In this document: piece by piece, positions 26,500 through 38,230 of the stretch | Layout: each line of letters opens with the position of its first letter | Numbering within the stretch: the stretch's first letter is position 1 | Assembly: GCA_008973525.1 (NCBI GenBank) | Contig: WACJ01000074.1 | Location: 682,001-746,000, forward strand | Length of the DNA: 64,000 nt | Origin: Stenopsyche tienmushanensis | Taxonomy: Eukaryota > Arthropoda > Insecta > Trichoptera > Stenopsychidae | Reading direction: 5' to 3' | Notes under the pieces: model-generated | The model's input: only the letters and a program-made list of their open reading frames with translations | The model's database searches: none | Told to the model about the DNA's origin: nothing | Translations under genes and position numbers: made by a program

Positions 26500-26530
26500 T
26501 CGAGACAGGGATTTTCAATAGTTTAAAAAA

Positions 26531-26764
26531 TTACGTAGAAGTAGCCCGAAATAAAATTAAAGCATCGAGTGTTTCGTCATTTAGTCTGGATCTGATTTTG
26601 GAAGCCAAGCAACTTACTGCTGAAAATGCACGCTCAGCCTCCACTCTCGTTGGAGGTATCTTCATCAGATATTTAAATGCTAGTTCGAGTTGATGACCGC
26701 GTGAGCCCTCATTTTTGTATAACACCATCAATTTGACTGATAAAATTCCATTCTGCTGAGACAC
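26531..26764 (-). pseudogene. hAT transposase C-terminal dimerisation domain (hATC)
   Basis: A 78-codon open frame without an internal stop carries the hATC signature: a helix YLMKIPPT, then VEAERAFSAVS, then KIRSRLNDETLDALI. This domain lies at the C-terminus of hAT transposases and mediates dimerisation. The catalytic DDE domain and BED finger are absent: upstream the frame runs into a stop and the sequence is not hAT-like. The frame starts at a GTG-type codon, so it is not a gene start but the surviving end of a longer protein. The flank from 26638 to 26988 is repeated at 59575-59908. It is a degraded element with a surprisingly intact last segment. Confidence 0.88.
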
Positions 26765-26988
26765 GGACTAAAACTCGCAAAAATCCCGATTTCCCGACAA
26801 ATTATTTATTTCCGTCGCTGCAGATGAATACTTATACCCTATAATACTTTGATGTGATTCGTAATTATATTACGGAGGAATACAAAAATTCTGAAGCCTG
26901 TATCTATTATATTTCATATCGATATTCCAATTATTAGAGTCGAAGTGTAGTAAATACATCACCGGTAGGGAAAGGTTAATATAACAAT
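26638..26988. repeat. hAT-derived repeat, copy 1
   Basis: About 350 bp are shared with 59575-59908 in the same orientation, with identity by eye around 90 percent. Blocks such as agttcgagttgatgacc, gacaaattatttattt and acatcaccggtaggg are nearly unchanged. The block starts inside the hATC coding part and extends into non-coding sequence on the 5' side of the gene. Homology stops sharply at aacaat in both copies. Confidence 0.9.
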
Positions 26989-29281
26989 ATCAAGGTCAAG
27001 ACTATGTCAAGTCATGATTCGAATCAATATGACCACTAAAGATGAATAAGTCGAATGATTTTATACTCTTACGAAGATGTACAAGTTCACATTATATGCA
27101 TTTGGTAGTTGGTCCTTTCTTCATATTTAAATGAATGATAATAATATTTTGCAGTTACGAAGCTATATGAATTGACTGCAGGATAAAGCCTATTCTATTG
27201 CATATTCAATTTTATTCCATATGCTAACGATGGTCAATATTACAGACTGATGCGCATAAAAATGAATTCAATTGGCTTGGAAAATTCCCATTTTTCAACA
27301 TGAATAAATAATAAATTTGATTCATTTGGGCTTTTACAACATTCAAACATGTTTGGACCGGGAGATCAAACTTTTGAACTTTATTGCAGTTTTATTCCAG
27401 CAACCAAAAAGTTTGACATTTTTTATGGCAATACTCAAAGTAGATAATGTGGCATGTTATAATTTTCGCTTTGGAATTATTACATTATGATCAAACAATC
27501 ATCTATGTGAAAGATCAAAGAGCTTAAACTCATTTATTTTTGCACAGACTACTTGCATCCTTTGCACTTTCAATCCGCATATTAATAAACAGTTTATACA
27601 AAATTTTCCTCAAAGGAAATCATCAGAGATTAACATCTATTGAAGTTATATTATAAACAAGAACACTGTGTGAAAATATAATCATTGAAATATTCTGAAA
27701 GTGTTGCATTAAGTAAATTTTGCTTTGAGCGTATTTTTGCAATATCAAATTATATCACATATGTTACTCACGACCAAATACACAAGCAAATATTTCCAAA
27801 TTGCTACTTGTATATAAAAAATATAATAATAAGAAACATTGTTCGTTATAGTGAGACATTGAGTAAAACGATGAACGTGCCAAACCCTATACAAATGCAA
27901 ATCTTTAAAATATGGATTCTATCGCTTTGAAAATTTCAAATTCTGATCACATATATTTTATAGCATTTTTATAGAACATATTGACTTCCATTAAGTATGG
28001 TGAATATTAAATACATATTTAATTGCCTTTTGATGATACAAATATCACACCAATTCTGCACAAATCATGATATGAGCAGATTCTTGATTTATATTGCCAA
28101 TTCAGTGTTTCAAATTATTGATGAATATTTATTCGTTGATAAATTATTACGTTATGAATACAATATGCTCAATGTTTGTATGTAAATATTTTAATCCTTT
28201 TTTCAATATGCGGCATCAAATTCAAAGAAGTTGATATTTTTACAATTTGCTTTGCTAATTGATATTTATTACCTAATGGCATGAGTGCTTAAAGTTTCAT
28301 TCCGAATAGTTTCACATTTTAAAAAAATATACTAATATTATAGCATTTTGGTTTTTGTCCACAACTTGAATTTAAGTCCAAATCTTTATGTTAAAAAGCC
28401 AATAACCAGTCCACTATACAAACAATTGTTCCATACTCAATGGTTCGAACGTGGCTATAAAATATTCCACAAGGTACTTACGAACGGTATCATTGTTCGT
28501 GAAGAAACATTGTATAATTCGAACAAATTGTGCACATGTAAGCACAGTCCGTGTGCCTAATAAATTGATTGTTTTGTCCCTATCTTTTTGAACCGAGATT
28601 ATTGGATTTCAATGTCTACTCACAACTTCCCATTTAAATGCCCCTAGTGGTACCTTTTGGCCAGTATACGTTCAACCCTTCCCTATATTGTTTTGTAGTG
28701 TGGTCGGAATACATTATCATCTATATGGCACTTTCGGCAACCCTCCCTAAACATTTTGGTCACATAACTTACACAAATGGCAAGATTTGAGTACGCATTC
28801 CACAAAATAACCACGATTTTCATTTTTGCGGAGAATTTAAATTGAAATTTTCACTGTTTAGAGGAAAATCTATTTTGTGTTCGTTTTGAGATGCAACTGT
28901 TTGTTCAACATAGCTAATTTTTCCTCCTAATATTTTAAATATTTTGAAATGCATTATGTGAGAATTACATGTTATATACTATATGGAGTCTCTTAATACC
29001 ATTCCTATTTACTTAGAGATCATTAGGGAACTTATGACGAGTTTCAAACTTTGAAATGTTTCGATGCTTAGTCAGATAAAATATTTAAATCAGGATAAAA
29101 TACAAATTCAAACATAAGATATTAACATCAAAGGGAGATTTAAATATATTTATTTAGCCCTGCAGTCGACATATTTTTTGAATGGACCTAATTGAGTCAA
29201 TCATTATATCTTCGTGTAATACTAATTTTTATTTTCTAATTGACTTATCTATAATCAGACATGAGCGACCTCGTAAGGTAT
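26989..29281. other. No gene recognised
   Basis: AT-rich, with open frames of 60-81 codons, none with a motif I know. Confidence 0.5.
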
Positions 29282-29807
29282 TGTAACATAGTTATTTTTT
29301 TATCTTGCAAAACTAGAAGAACGGGATTAACGTGCAAGCAATATTCGTACTGTAGCGTGGGCGATTTAACATCCCCACGTAGTAGCGCTCTTAACAGCGA
29401 CATCTTCCATCTCTCTTCAGGTGCAATGTGTTATTTTAACAGCGCCATCTCTTGTGGCCCTGCGGAGACATTGCACCTGCATATCGATCGATCGCTTCTT
29501 GCGCGTGCAACGTTGCCGGTTGGGTGGTGACGCGCAGGAGGCGGGAGTCGGAAGAGTTGTTGGTTAGCCTTGGCTACGGGAGGTCGTCTTTCCTGCAGCC
29601 GGTCTCTCTTTTTTCTCTCGTGTGGAATAAATAGTTATTTAAAGAAGAGAGTCTTTCTATTCGAAGCTCGTCTATTCCTATCCATTCGTCCAGCAACATC
29701 ACAGCTATATAAAGATAAAAAAACGGACCCGTGTGCTAGCGCGATCAACCCGAGAGGGGGGGGGGGGGCTGCCCGGGGACTCATCCCCCGAGAGTCTCAA
29801 CGTTACA
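29282..29807 (+). mobile_element. Solo LTR-like repeat (TGTAAC...GTTACA)
   Basis: A 526-bp block markedly richer in G+C than its surroundings starts TGTAACA and ends CGTTACA, the inverted-end pattern of retrotransposon LTRs. Inside are a doubled taacagcg(a/c)catct motif (29392 and 29437), a candidate polyadenylation signal AATAAA at 29626 after a pyrimidine-rich stretch, and a G13 run at 29756-29768 followed by ccccgg-rich sequence. The 5-bp flanks (ggtat and atacg) do not match, so no target duplication is seen; the outer bases are inversely repeated instead. No gag or pol lies on either side. A decayed relative lies at 19036-19260. A GC-rich DNA transposon without coding capacity is the main alternative. 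Confidence 0.55.
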
Positions 29808-32800
29808 ATACGAAAGCTTCAAGAACAATTTATAAAATATTATGATAGGTTGGATATAAAAGAGGTGTGAATAATTCAATTGATGGGTTCTGAGCGATTA
29901 TTTGAAGAGTTAATTTTTAGGATCCGACCGATAGTCTTGGCCGCGGGAAGGCTTGTTCTTCTCGTGGTCGACTTTTTCGATCTCGTAACTGTGTTCTTTA
30001 TATTGCTGTAAATTTTCAGTTTCTTATATTAAAAAAGTTGGATATTAGTGTTGATTTCTTTTTAATGATAATAAAAAAAGGTTTGAAATTAGAACAACGA
30101 AATTTATTTAATTACTCAATAGATACATTCATTGTCCCTAATTTGTCAACATTGTCAAAGGTGCGGAAGATGAGAACGTTTTGAAGAAAATCGATTTATT
30201 GAGAGTAGCAAATAAAGAAATGAAAATTTAGTATAGTGCATTGTGGTGGTTTTCGATTTTGAAAATAGATGGAAAGTTTGCTTCAACCATGAAATCATCC
30301 CTTCAAAATCAGCTTATTGCATTTGCGCTCCCTCCAGAGTGAATACCTTACTCAAACAGTGTGTTGGTCCGGGAATTTCTAAATTTAGCTAAAACTACCC
30401 CCCATGGGGGCTTTGAATTTAACATTTTGACGATGTGCACATCCATGTTGCAACTATTTTACCATGGGCCTTTGTACGATGACGCATTGGTACCATGAGT
30501 ACAGATACGCGTATAAACAATTTAAGCAAACATTAGCAACCATATGAGGCTCAGGATGTAGCCGATGATTTTATCCTGTAAATTGGATAGAAAATTTCGT
30601 ACAACATCAAAATGCATACAGGAACTGCAAAGCTGCTGCTCCTGCCAAATATTGATTGAAAGCAAAAGGTATATTTGTAATCTGGGTGCATCAGATGTGG
30701 CATTCAAAGCACATGCAACCCTATTATGCACATCGCAGAGCTTTCGCGAAGCGGATTTACAGAAGTCAGTTCAAATACTTTCTATCTGTAAGTATAATCG
30801 TGCTAAGCTCGTAGTACCATACGTTCAGTCAGAGTCTTTACATAGATAAAATTCAACTTATTTGACTTTCACAGAATATAATTTACCACGTTGTTGCACA
30901 ATGCATGGTCTAGGTAGAATGTTATATTATGTGTGTACATCAATATATCGTTTAATAAGCCTCAGAACAAATCTTATAAACAAGGGAAATATTCGTGGAT
31001 ATTGCGAGTTATATTAACAATTTTACTATCTACCATCATTGTGACAATCAATCATAAATCATGATTTATCGATTGGACTCATATCATTATCGACTTAAAT
31101 TCAAATCCATAGGATTTTTGTTTAGAGACAACTTTATATTATATTAACATTTACGTAGTACGCTATAAAAATCATTTAAAATTGACGGTATTAGACACAG
31201 AAGATACTGCAAAAATCCAATTACACTTGGGCTAGCAGATTTTTTTTAAAGGAAAATGTTCCTATAATGGAAAGAAGTTTAAAATTCAAGAGATAATTAT
31301 AACAGATTTTGGAACCTTATATACGTAAAAATGTATACGCCGAATTACCGAATTTTTGAAGGCTTAAACCAGAAATACTCCAGAATTATCTGATGATGGA
31401 AACCCGTACAACAGATCTCGAAAAATAATAAAACATATAGAATCAAGTTGAAGTTGAAGATAGTTTATTTGCGAAGTTAAAATGCAGATCTAATGCAATA
31501 ACCAATTAGCAAATGGCACTTTCACTAAAAAAAAAGCATCAAGAAAATAATAACTTTTCAACTTCTTTGAATTCATATGGTTTTATATCATGGAATGTTT
31601 CTCCATTTTACATCATAAGTTATGTCTTTTCAGTGCGCTTTTTTTATTTGCGGTTTTATGTAGCATATATCCTTTCCATTTTCAATACAAGCCATTTAAC
31701 GTCGGTTTTATTCAGACTTTTACGATCGAAAGCACCAATAACAATATTTAAAATTTGGCAATCATTTTTGTAAGTTGTTGGTGATCATGTGCTTAAAAAA
31801 TATACAAACATCAATCAAGTTTAATGTGATTTTTTTCCACAGTTCAATGCTTTCAATGCGATATTTTCTTCATATTATTAATATCCATCAAAAATATCTC
31901 CATGAAATCATCATGACAAATACTTCAAAAATGAGCATAACATGAATGTTTATAGTCTTGCGTGATTTTATAAAAAAAAGACTACTCAAAAAGCTTTTAC
32001 ACATAAAATAAAAATACAATTCCAGGATCGTTGAGTGAATTAGCTACCCAGCGTATTTATTTTGAATAGACTCGACGTAAGGATTTTTTCGCAATTTCAG
32101 TTGCCAAACGTTTCTGAATAAATTTTATTAAAAGTCGATTTTATTATTATTTGAAGGCTAAAGTACTTCACTTCATCTACTTGTCTTTTAAAACTCGATA
32201 AAAAGCAGGCAAAGTGTTTTGCGTGTAAATTGTCGGAACATACTAAAATTTTGGGAGGTTTAATTTAATTTAAGAATATACGAGTGCCTCTTATGAAAAT
32301 CACATTAAGAAGACGTCAAGCATTGATAGATTGAGATAATTCTTTCACATTACAATGAGGATTTCCAATTTAGATGGGGGATAAAAGCTTCAATCATTGA
32401 TAATCGAAATCATTAATAATTCGGATTGATCATCTCCTTTTTAAAATAGTCTGATTTCATGATTCTAAGAAAAAATAAATAACGAGACGATTAATAAAAT
32501 TGGATAGGATAATCAACGTGTGATTTATTTGTAATAATCGTTTAAAAAGTATTGATTAATTTGCTCTTTACTTTTAAAATAATACTTTAATTGAAATTGA
32601 TTAAAGTGATTGAGAGGCAATTCATTCAATTTTCATCATATTGATGGTTAATAAATCAAATTATTCAACACTTCAAGATCTATAAATCAAAGTTTGTCGG
32701 TAGAATTTTGTTTAATGCGACGAAGTTTTGGATGATGGAAATCGAAAATCCATCAGTCGCTGCCTTAGGTAATTGAAGAATACGACTGGAAGATGAAAAC

Positions 32801-33529
32801 GTGCTGCGAAATATCGGGCAGGAACTTATTTCAGCTTGTTGTCGTGTTTGTGCAAATTCATAGAAAACGATTGGAGATTTTATCTGAGATTTATAACACA
32901 AAATAAAATGTGTGAATGAGTTTCGAACAAAGCATTATACATTTTCTTTTATGAGTATTAGGCATTCGTATCAGGTACCTTACATGGAACCCATTGACAA
33001 ACCCGCGTCTTTAAATGTAACCCAACCACGGGAATAGCACTATTTGTATATAAATATCATATTTTTTTAATAGAAAGGTTCTGTAATTCATATCATATAG
33101 TAGAAGGCAAAAGATGAGTTTGATTAAAGCATGTGTTTGTTTGATTTGCACTGACGTAAGCTATGGGGAAAAACGTATTAGGCATCCTGTTTTTCAAGAT
33201 TCGTGTAGCGTTTATATTATAAATTATTTTTGATAATCAAATTTAAAAATGATGAAATTTAACTGAAGCTGATAGTAACTAGATTTTAGTCCTTCACTTT
33301 ATAGGCAAAAATAACAACAATAGTAAATTACTGCTGCGAGATTATGCGATAGCTTGATGCAAAACAAATATTGAAGTGAGATTAAATCAAACCTAATTTT
33401 TGCTCTTAATCTCTTAAGACTTTTTACTTAAGCTTTATGATTGATCAGTCATTCTGGACTCATATTATCCGGTGCAATATTCAAGAACACTACTACTATC
33501 TAATTTGTACTGTGTATGGCGAAGGATAA
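29808..33529. other. No gene supported
   Basis: A 94-codon open frame at 30565-30849 (plus) is compositionally less AT-rich but has no motif I recognise. A CCCCCATGGGGG palindrome lies at 30399-30410 and a 16-bp ATAAATCATGATTTAT palindrome at 31054-31069. The rest is AT-rich without features. Confidence 0.45.
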
Positions 33530-33673
33530 ATTCTGAACCTAAATCCAATTGAACACTCGGAGAATATACTTAAATACGATGTAATGAAATATTGCGTAGG
33601 TTAAATATCATCTTTATGCAAAGCCATTGTTGATTTGTGCAGATGCATTGCTTCTCGTTTTGTGGTAATATAA
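33530..33673 (+). pseudogene. Tc1-like transposase C-terminal scrap
   Basis: The plus-strand frame reads ILNLNPIEHSENILK, and after one in-frame stop continues to a segment ending DLCRCIASR. The first part matches the SPDLNPIEHLWDxLK motif with the distal catalytic acidic residue region of Tc1 transposases, and the second matches their conserved end (SMxRRCxAxIxARGG). About 47 codons are recognisable. The upstream catalytic part and the terminal repeats are not found. The match rests on short motifs in the right order. Confidence 0.5.
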
Positions 33674-35756
33674 TAGTTAGGACGAGATTAGTAAGAGAGT
33701 ATATATTACAAGGGACTAGAATGACTTAAAATCTGGCATCCTTCAAGCGAAAAATATGAAGTAATCTAATCGAAATAATATATTTTTTTACATATAAGGT
33801 TTTTTTCTTCTCGTTTTATAGCTCACACGTGAAGAAAATTTGATATTTTGTGTTGAAACTTGTTGTTTAATTTAAATTAATTTAGCTACTTATTATTTCA
33901 GTCGTGTTACATTTCGGTTATACGGCATTTGTCCATAATTCATCCTTTCGTCTCGCCATACGACCTACCCAATGTCATTTCAAATATATTACTCCAAACC
34001 TTCAGCGAAATATTTGGAATTGGCATTAATGAAAATAAACTAAGAACATTTTAAAATATACAACGTTAGATACAGATAAAGGACTTGCGTACATAAAAAT
34101 ACCTCAGTATTAACAACGAAAGATACGCGATCTTGATTTCATAGAATTAGCATATGGACGAAGTATGAACTGGACTGTAGCGTTTTAAGCGATTAAGCGA
34201 CTTTGCAACCACCTCGTCTTTCACAAATGCGCATAATAAAAACGAAGCCACATCCCTTATATTTACGTCCCTTCGCAGAAATGTCGTATATTACAATTCA
34301 GGATGCTCTTGTAGGATTTGCACAAATTTTCCAGATGTGACTCTCATAAATATATTTTTTGTAGCCAACCATCGAAAATATATAGAACAAAGCAAAGAAG
34401 CGATATGATATGATCTCGATCAAAACTACGTCGGATCTCGAACGACCATCCTTAAATTTCGTTAAAAAACATTTATCTGAGCATATTTACATTTTTATGG
34501 TCCACAAGTGTGCCCTAATGTTCCATGAAGACTGTCGTCTGTGTTATTTTGTGCCCTTCGGATGGTTCTTCGACAAATAATGCGTTAAATTAACATCTTG
34601 CTTGTCGTAATGTGACACGATAAAGCTTAATATAATGTAGCGACAAAACGTTTTGTCTTTTGCGTTTTTATTTACATAGACCAAGATAGTCATTGCTTAA
34701 CTGATGTTAGGGGAATAGAATATCTGATGATTGTAAAACATTCAGAGGTATTTTGCATATCACTTCCACTAAAAATTATCCTTAATTACTGCATTGAATG
34801 TGTATTTGGATTTTATTGCAGGATATCCTGCCTTGAAACACTTTATTACTTCGTGTAATTGCCTTTAAAAGATAAGTTATATAAATTAGAACTTGCTAAG
34901 TCTGTAACAGGGGATGCCTTAAACTATATGAATATCGATGATATTATTAGAAAAATACGTTGATGAGGAAAATTTGGTGAAAAGTCTTATGGGATATCTA
35001 TTGTTTGGTCATTTCTAACACATTTATGATATGATATTTTACAACTCATACATTTAATCAATGTAAGTCGATTTAACATAATTTTCATAGTCTATATGAG
35101 TTCAAAAGATGAATATCTTGAAAGATGTCGTGAGTTTATTTAAATGTAAGCATTTGAATTATTTTAAGTTCAAGGTAACAACCTCAAAATAATTCGAGAG
35201 TCTACAAAATGGATTAGCTTTGGTACTCTTCTCTCACACTTTAGATCAACTACCCTGACGACTGAACACCACAAACTTTTAAATTAGTTCCTTTAACAAA
35301 CACGTTTTCTGATCTAAACAAAACTGAAAAGTTGGCCTTCGGAGAACATTGGCAAACTTGCGTTAATTTTAGATCAAACACTAAAATTTGGAAATATTTA
35401 ATTCAATATTTGTAAGCAATCTCGATAAATTTATACAGGGGGTGATTTGGTAGGCGAGAAAGAAATGAGTTTTCAAATGTGCAAATAATTTTTTTTCTAT
35501 ATCATGAACATAATAATTGATCAAATTCAGAAATATATCTAAATTAGATTTCAATGTAATTCTTTGTCCTCGAATTATAACCGATATATGTTCCTGTTTG
35601 AAAATGTAGTTTCGAGATAATCTCGTTTAATGTTTCAATACGATAAAACTATCAATTTTAGTGACTTACCGATTTCTCAAAAAGTTAATTATCTTCGAAT
35701 AGCTGTTGTTTTCGGGCTATACGATCTACTTTTGTCTCAGAAAAACTCTTATAGTT
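33674..35756. other. No gene recognised
   Basis: AT-rich with no supported coding or repeat structure. Confidence 0.5.
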
Positions 35757-36118
35757 CTACCTCACTACCCGCGCTTCATCGGTATTTTCAGCGAAGACTT
35801 AACAGTAGATGCCAATAATTATATTTAACGTATTCATCATCTGCAAAATTAAGCTGTAGTCGTTATTGAATATCCCAGCAGCAATGTATGTTAATATTTC
35901 AATGATTTTTATACCAGAATACAGTTGCTTTGAAGCCAGTCGCCAAACCATCGAGTTAAATGTCGAGCATGGCCACCCAAGCATCTTCGAAGTAATTTAT
36001 CCCTGGAAAAATCTTTATAAATTCGTAAGAGATGCTGTTCTATCTCTTGGATAAGAAATGGAGTCAGGTCCTCAAGTTTTGGATATTTTTTAAAGCAATG
36101 GTTTTCTGCCATATGCAC
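35757..36118 (-). pseudogene. Mutator-like transposase fragment, copy A
   Basis: Two overlapping minus-strand frames read through one protein with a frameshift and small deletion near 35950-35990. The first frame gives IYKDFSRDKLLRRCLGGHA. The second gives FNSMVWRLASKQLYSG, then an AAGIFNN segment and NIIIG. After one stop it continues with FAENTDEARV. I recognise these blocks, in this order, from the Mutator-like transposase-domain proteins common in arthropods and cnidarians, where the usual text is LLxRCLGGxTQNxNESFN(S/A)xVWRLAPK. The missing TQNxNES marks the deletion. About 115 codons survive. A further scrap of the ESFNS-V-W-R region may sit at 36232-36275. Confidence 0.75.
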
Positions 36119-36237
36119 TAGCTTTTGACTCCAGTTGGGTTCCCATGATAATGTCTTTTTTTAATTGAATTGAATGAACTTCTCTAATTAAGATTATTGA
36201 CATTTTTGCTTCGAAAATTTAAGCACACACGACAAAC

Positions 36238-36292
36238 TATCGAGCTAAATTTGACTTCGAGCAACTTCGAGCTGACATCGAGCAACATTAAT
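36238..36292. repeat. Cluster of tcgagc repeats
   Basis: The motif (a/t)tcgagc(t/a)a occurs four times in 55 bp with variable spacers. One unit with its flank (tatcgagctaaat) resembles the ccatcgagttaaat inside the transposase relic at 35949, so the cluster may have grown from a second broken copy of that element. Confidence 0.45.
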
Positions 36293-38017
36293 TTCGCATT
36301 ACTACAGTTACAGATATAAGAAAATAATAGCTATCATTCTTTTGGAAGTCCATAGATGATATGTAAGCAGCGAGTGATCATGAGAATTAAGAATATATTC
36401 AGATCATATTTGAAACGATGTGTACTTTTAACTATCTGGCTATAACTTTAATACACAAATTCAAAATCAAAAGATCTTATTCATTAAATATCAAAAGAAA
36501 AAAATATTTCAGTCGCATAAATCTCTTAAAAATAAAATTTATTTTAAAATTTGTGTTCCTAGTTTTATTTGAATCAACACATTAATTATTTATTTTGAAG
36601 GTAAAATCCTAATAATATCGGATTGTACAGAACTTAAAGCTTTTGGAGAGAATGGTCCAGAAAGCCATGTTATTAAATCACTGTACTTAATAAAAGCATT
36701 AATAACATTTAGCTTGGCGAATTCTGTATGTATCCATTTTTATTATTATCAGATAAAGACTAACAATATTAAAAGATTATTGAATTAGATAGATGCTGAG
36801 ATTCATTCTCAGATGATTAGATTTTTAATTATAAAATGTTGAAACTCAAATATTTAATCGATGGTCGTCGATAATTCGATTAAGGATGGCTCTTCGCCTC
36901 TTCGAAGGGTAATGCATAAATTAATACTTTTTTTTAAAGTGGACAAATATTTGAACACTCTATCACTATCCATGGTTCTTAGAACACCAATCACCTACGG
37001 TTCGATATTCAAATATTGCCTGATTGAGGTCGAATAATAGAGTCTAAGGTCAGGCACAAGAGTTACGCTCAAATCGTTATATCTGCCTGAGGACAAAGAA
37101 TGGGCCGTCCATAAAGGTCGATTTGGTGTCAATTAGTCAAGCCCATGTTGACTCAAGTTCTATGAATCGAAAATCGGTCGAGGGTACGCTAATTTGATAT
37201 AGTTGAATTTAATACCACGTTTTTATACACTTTCGTGCTTAAAGTCAGGTTTAATATTATATAACAAGCTAATTGTAGAGAAAATTAATCAGCAGTATTT
37301 CTATGACTAAATTTTGGAATAGTGGGTTTGATTCTGTTTGATTCTTATTTTAAAGATTTTGGTTTAAATTCAGATTCTTAAAAAAATATTTGCCTTGGTA
37401 ATAAATTTTTGTCATTGAAAATACTAATAGTTTAGGACATTTATGAATGACTGAATTTTCGAAAATAATTATGAAATGATTTACTTATAGATCTTCTCTT
37501 ATTCAAATCAATTTGGAAATCAAGGAAAGCAAGACTCCATTTAAATGAAAATGCTGAAAAATTAGATTCACAGCTTTCAAATCATATAAAAATGTATATC
37601 AATCTGTACGAGCATGAGTTCGTAAATATTAATATCTAGATGAATTACCACACATCAAATTTTAACACATAAAGCATAGACTGTACGCAAACAATAATTA
37701 TGGTCTGTATGCTCCTCCAATATTGGTTGTGTGGGCTGAAATTTACTTTCATGGTGTAAATTTATATTTGACTTGCAATATATTAAGTGCCAAATAGTAA
37801 ATAATGGATTTTGTTGGCTCATTCATATTCTTCGACAACATCACTTTTCAATATTTTTATGAGCCATATGAACCCATATTTGAATGCTTCGATCCGTTAA
37901 CATTCAAAGGAAAAGCAAATACAGAACATTCAAATGGAACATTTTAAATGCGATTTTTGAAATCTTAACGAATTGAAGAAAAGGAAATTAAATATGGAAA
38001 ATGTGAATAAATGTAGA
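36293..38017. other. No gene recognised
   Basis: AT-rich, with stops throughout. Nothing named. Confidence 0.5.
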
Positions 38018-38154
38018 TATGCGTTCCGTAGAAAATCGTACAAAAAAAGCTATGATTTACATAGAAAAAGTGAAGATGCGTTCGATAGATTTTCAAAACC
38101 GCATAACTTTGAAACAGCTATATAGAATATATCCAAAATCGCATAAAAAAAGTC
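38018..38154 (+). repeat. gcataa repeat unit A
   Basis: Contains atgcgttcgatagatttt, aaaccgcataactttgaaa and tcgcataaaaaaagt, blocks shared with units at 40247-40407 and 40876-40983. It overlaps a 65-codon open frame that is almost certainly fortuitous. Confidence 0.6.
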
Positions 38155-38230
38155 AATTAAAAATGACATTTTTGGTAATATTTAAAGGACGTCTTGCATC
38201 ATTGGAAAAAATTTAAGGATGTCTGACATA

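Noticed and set aside
29261..29845. Three overlapping plus-strand open frames of 60-91 codons
   Set aside because: They arise because the LTR-like block is GC-rich and so has fewer stops; they have no retroelement protein motifs.
30399..30410. CCCCCATGGGGG palindrome
   Set aside because: Isolated, short and without a second copy or flanking structure.
30565..30849. 94-codon open frame with several cysteines
   Set aside because: Cysteine spacing matches no finger or knuckle I know, and an antisense frame of similar length overlaps it.
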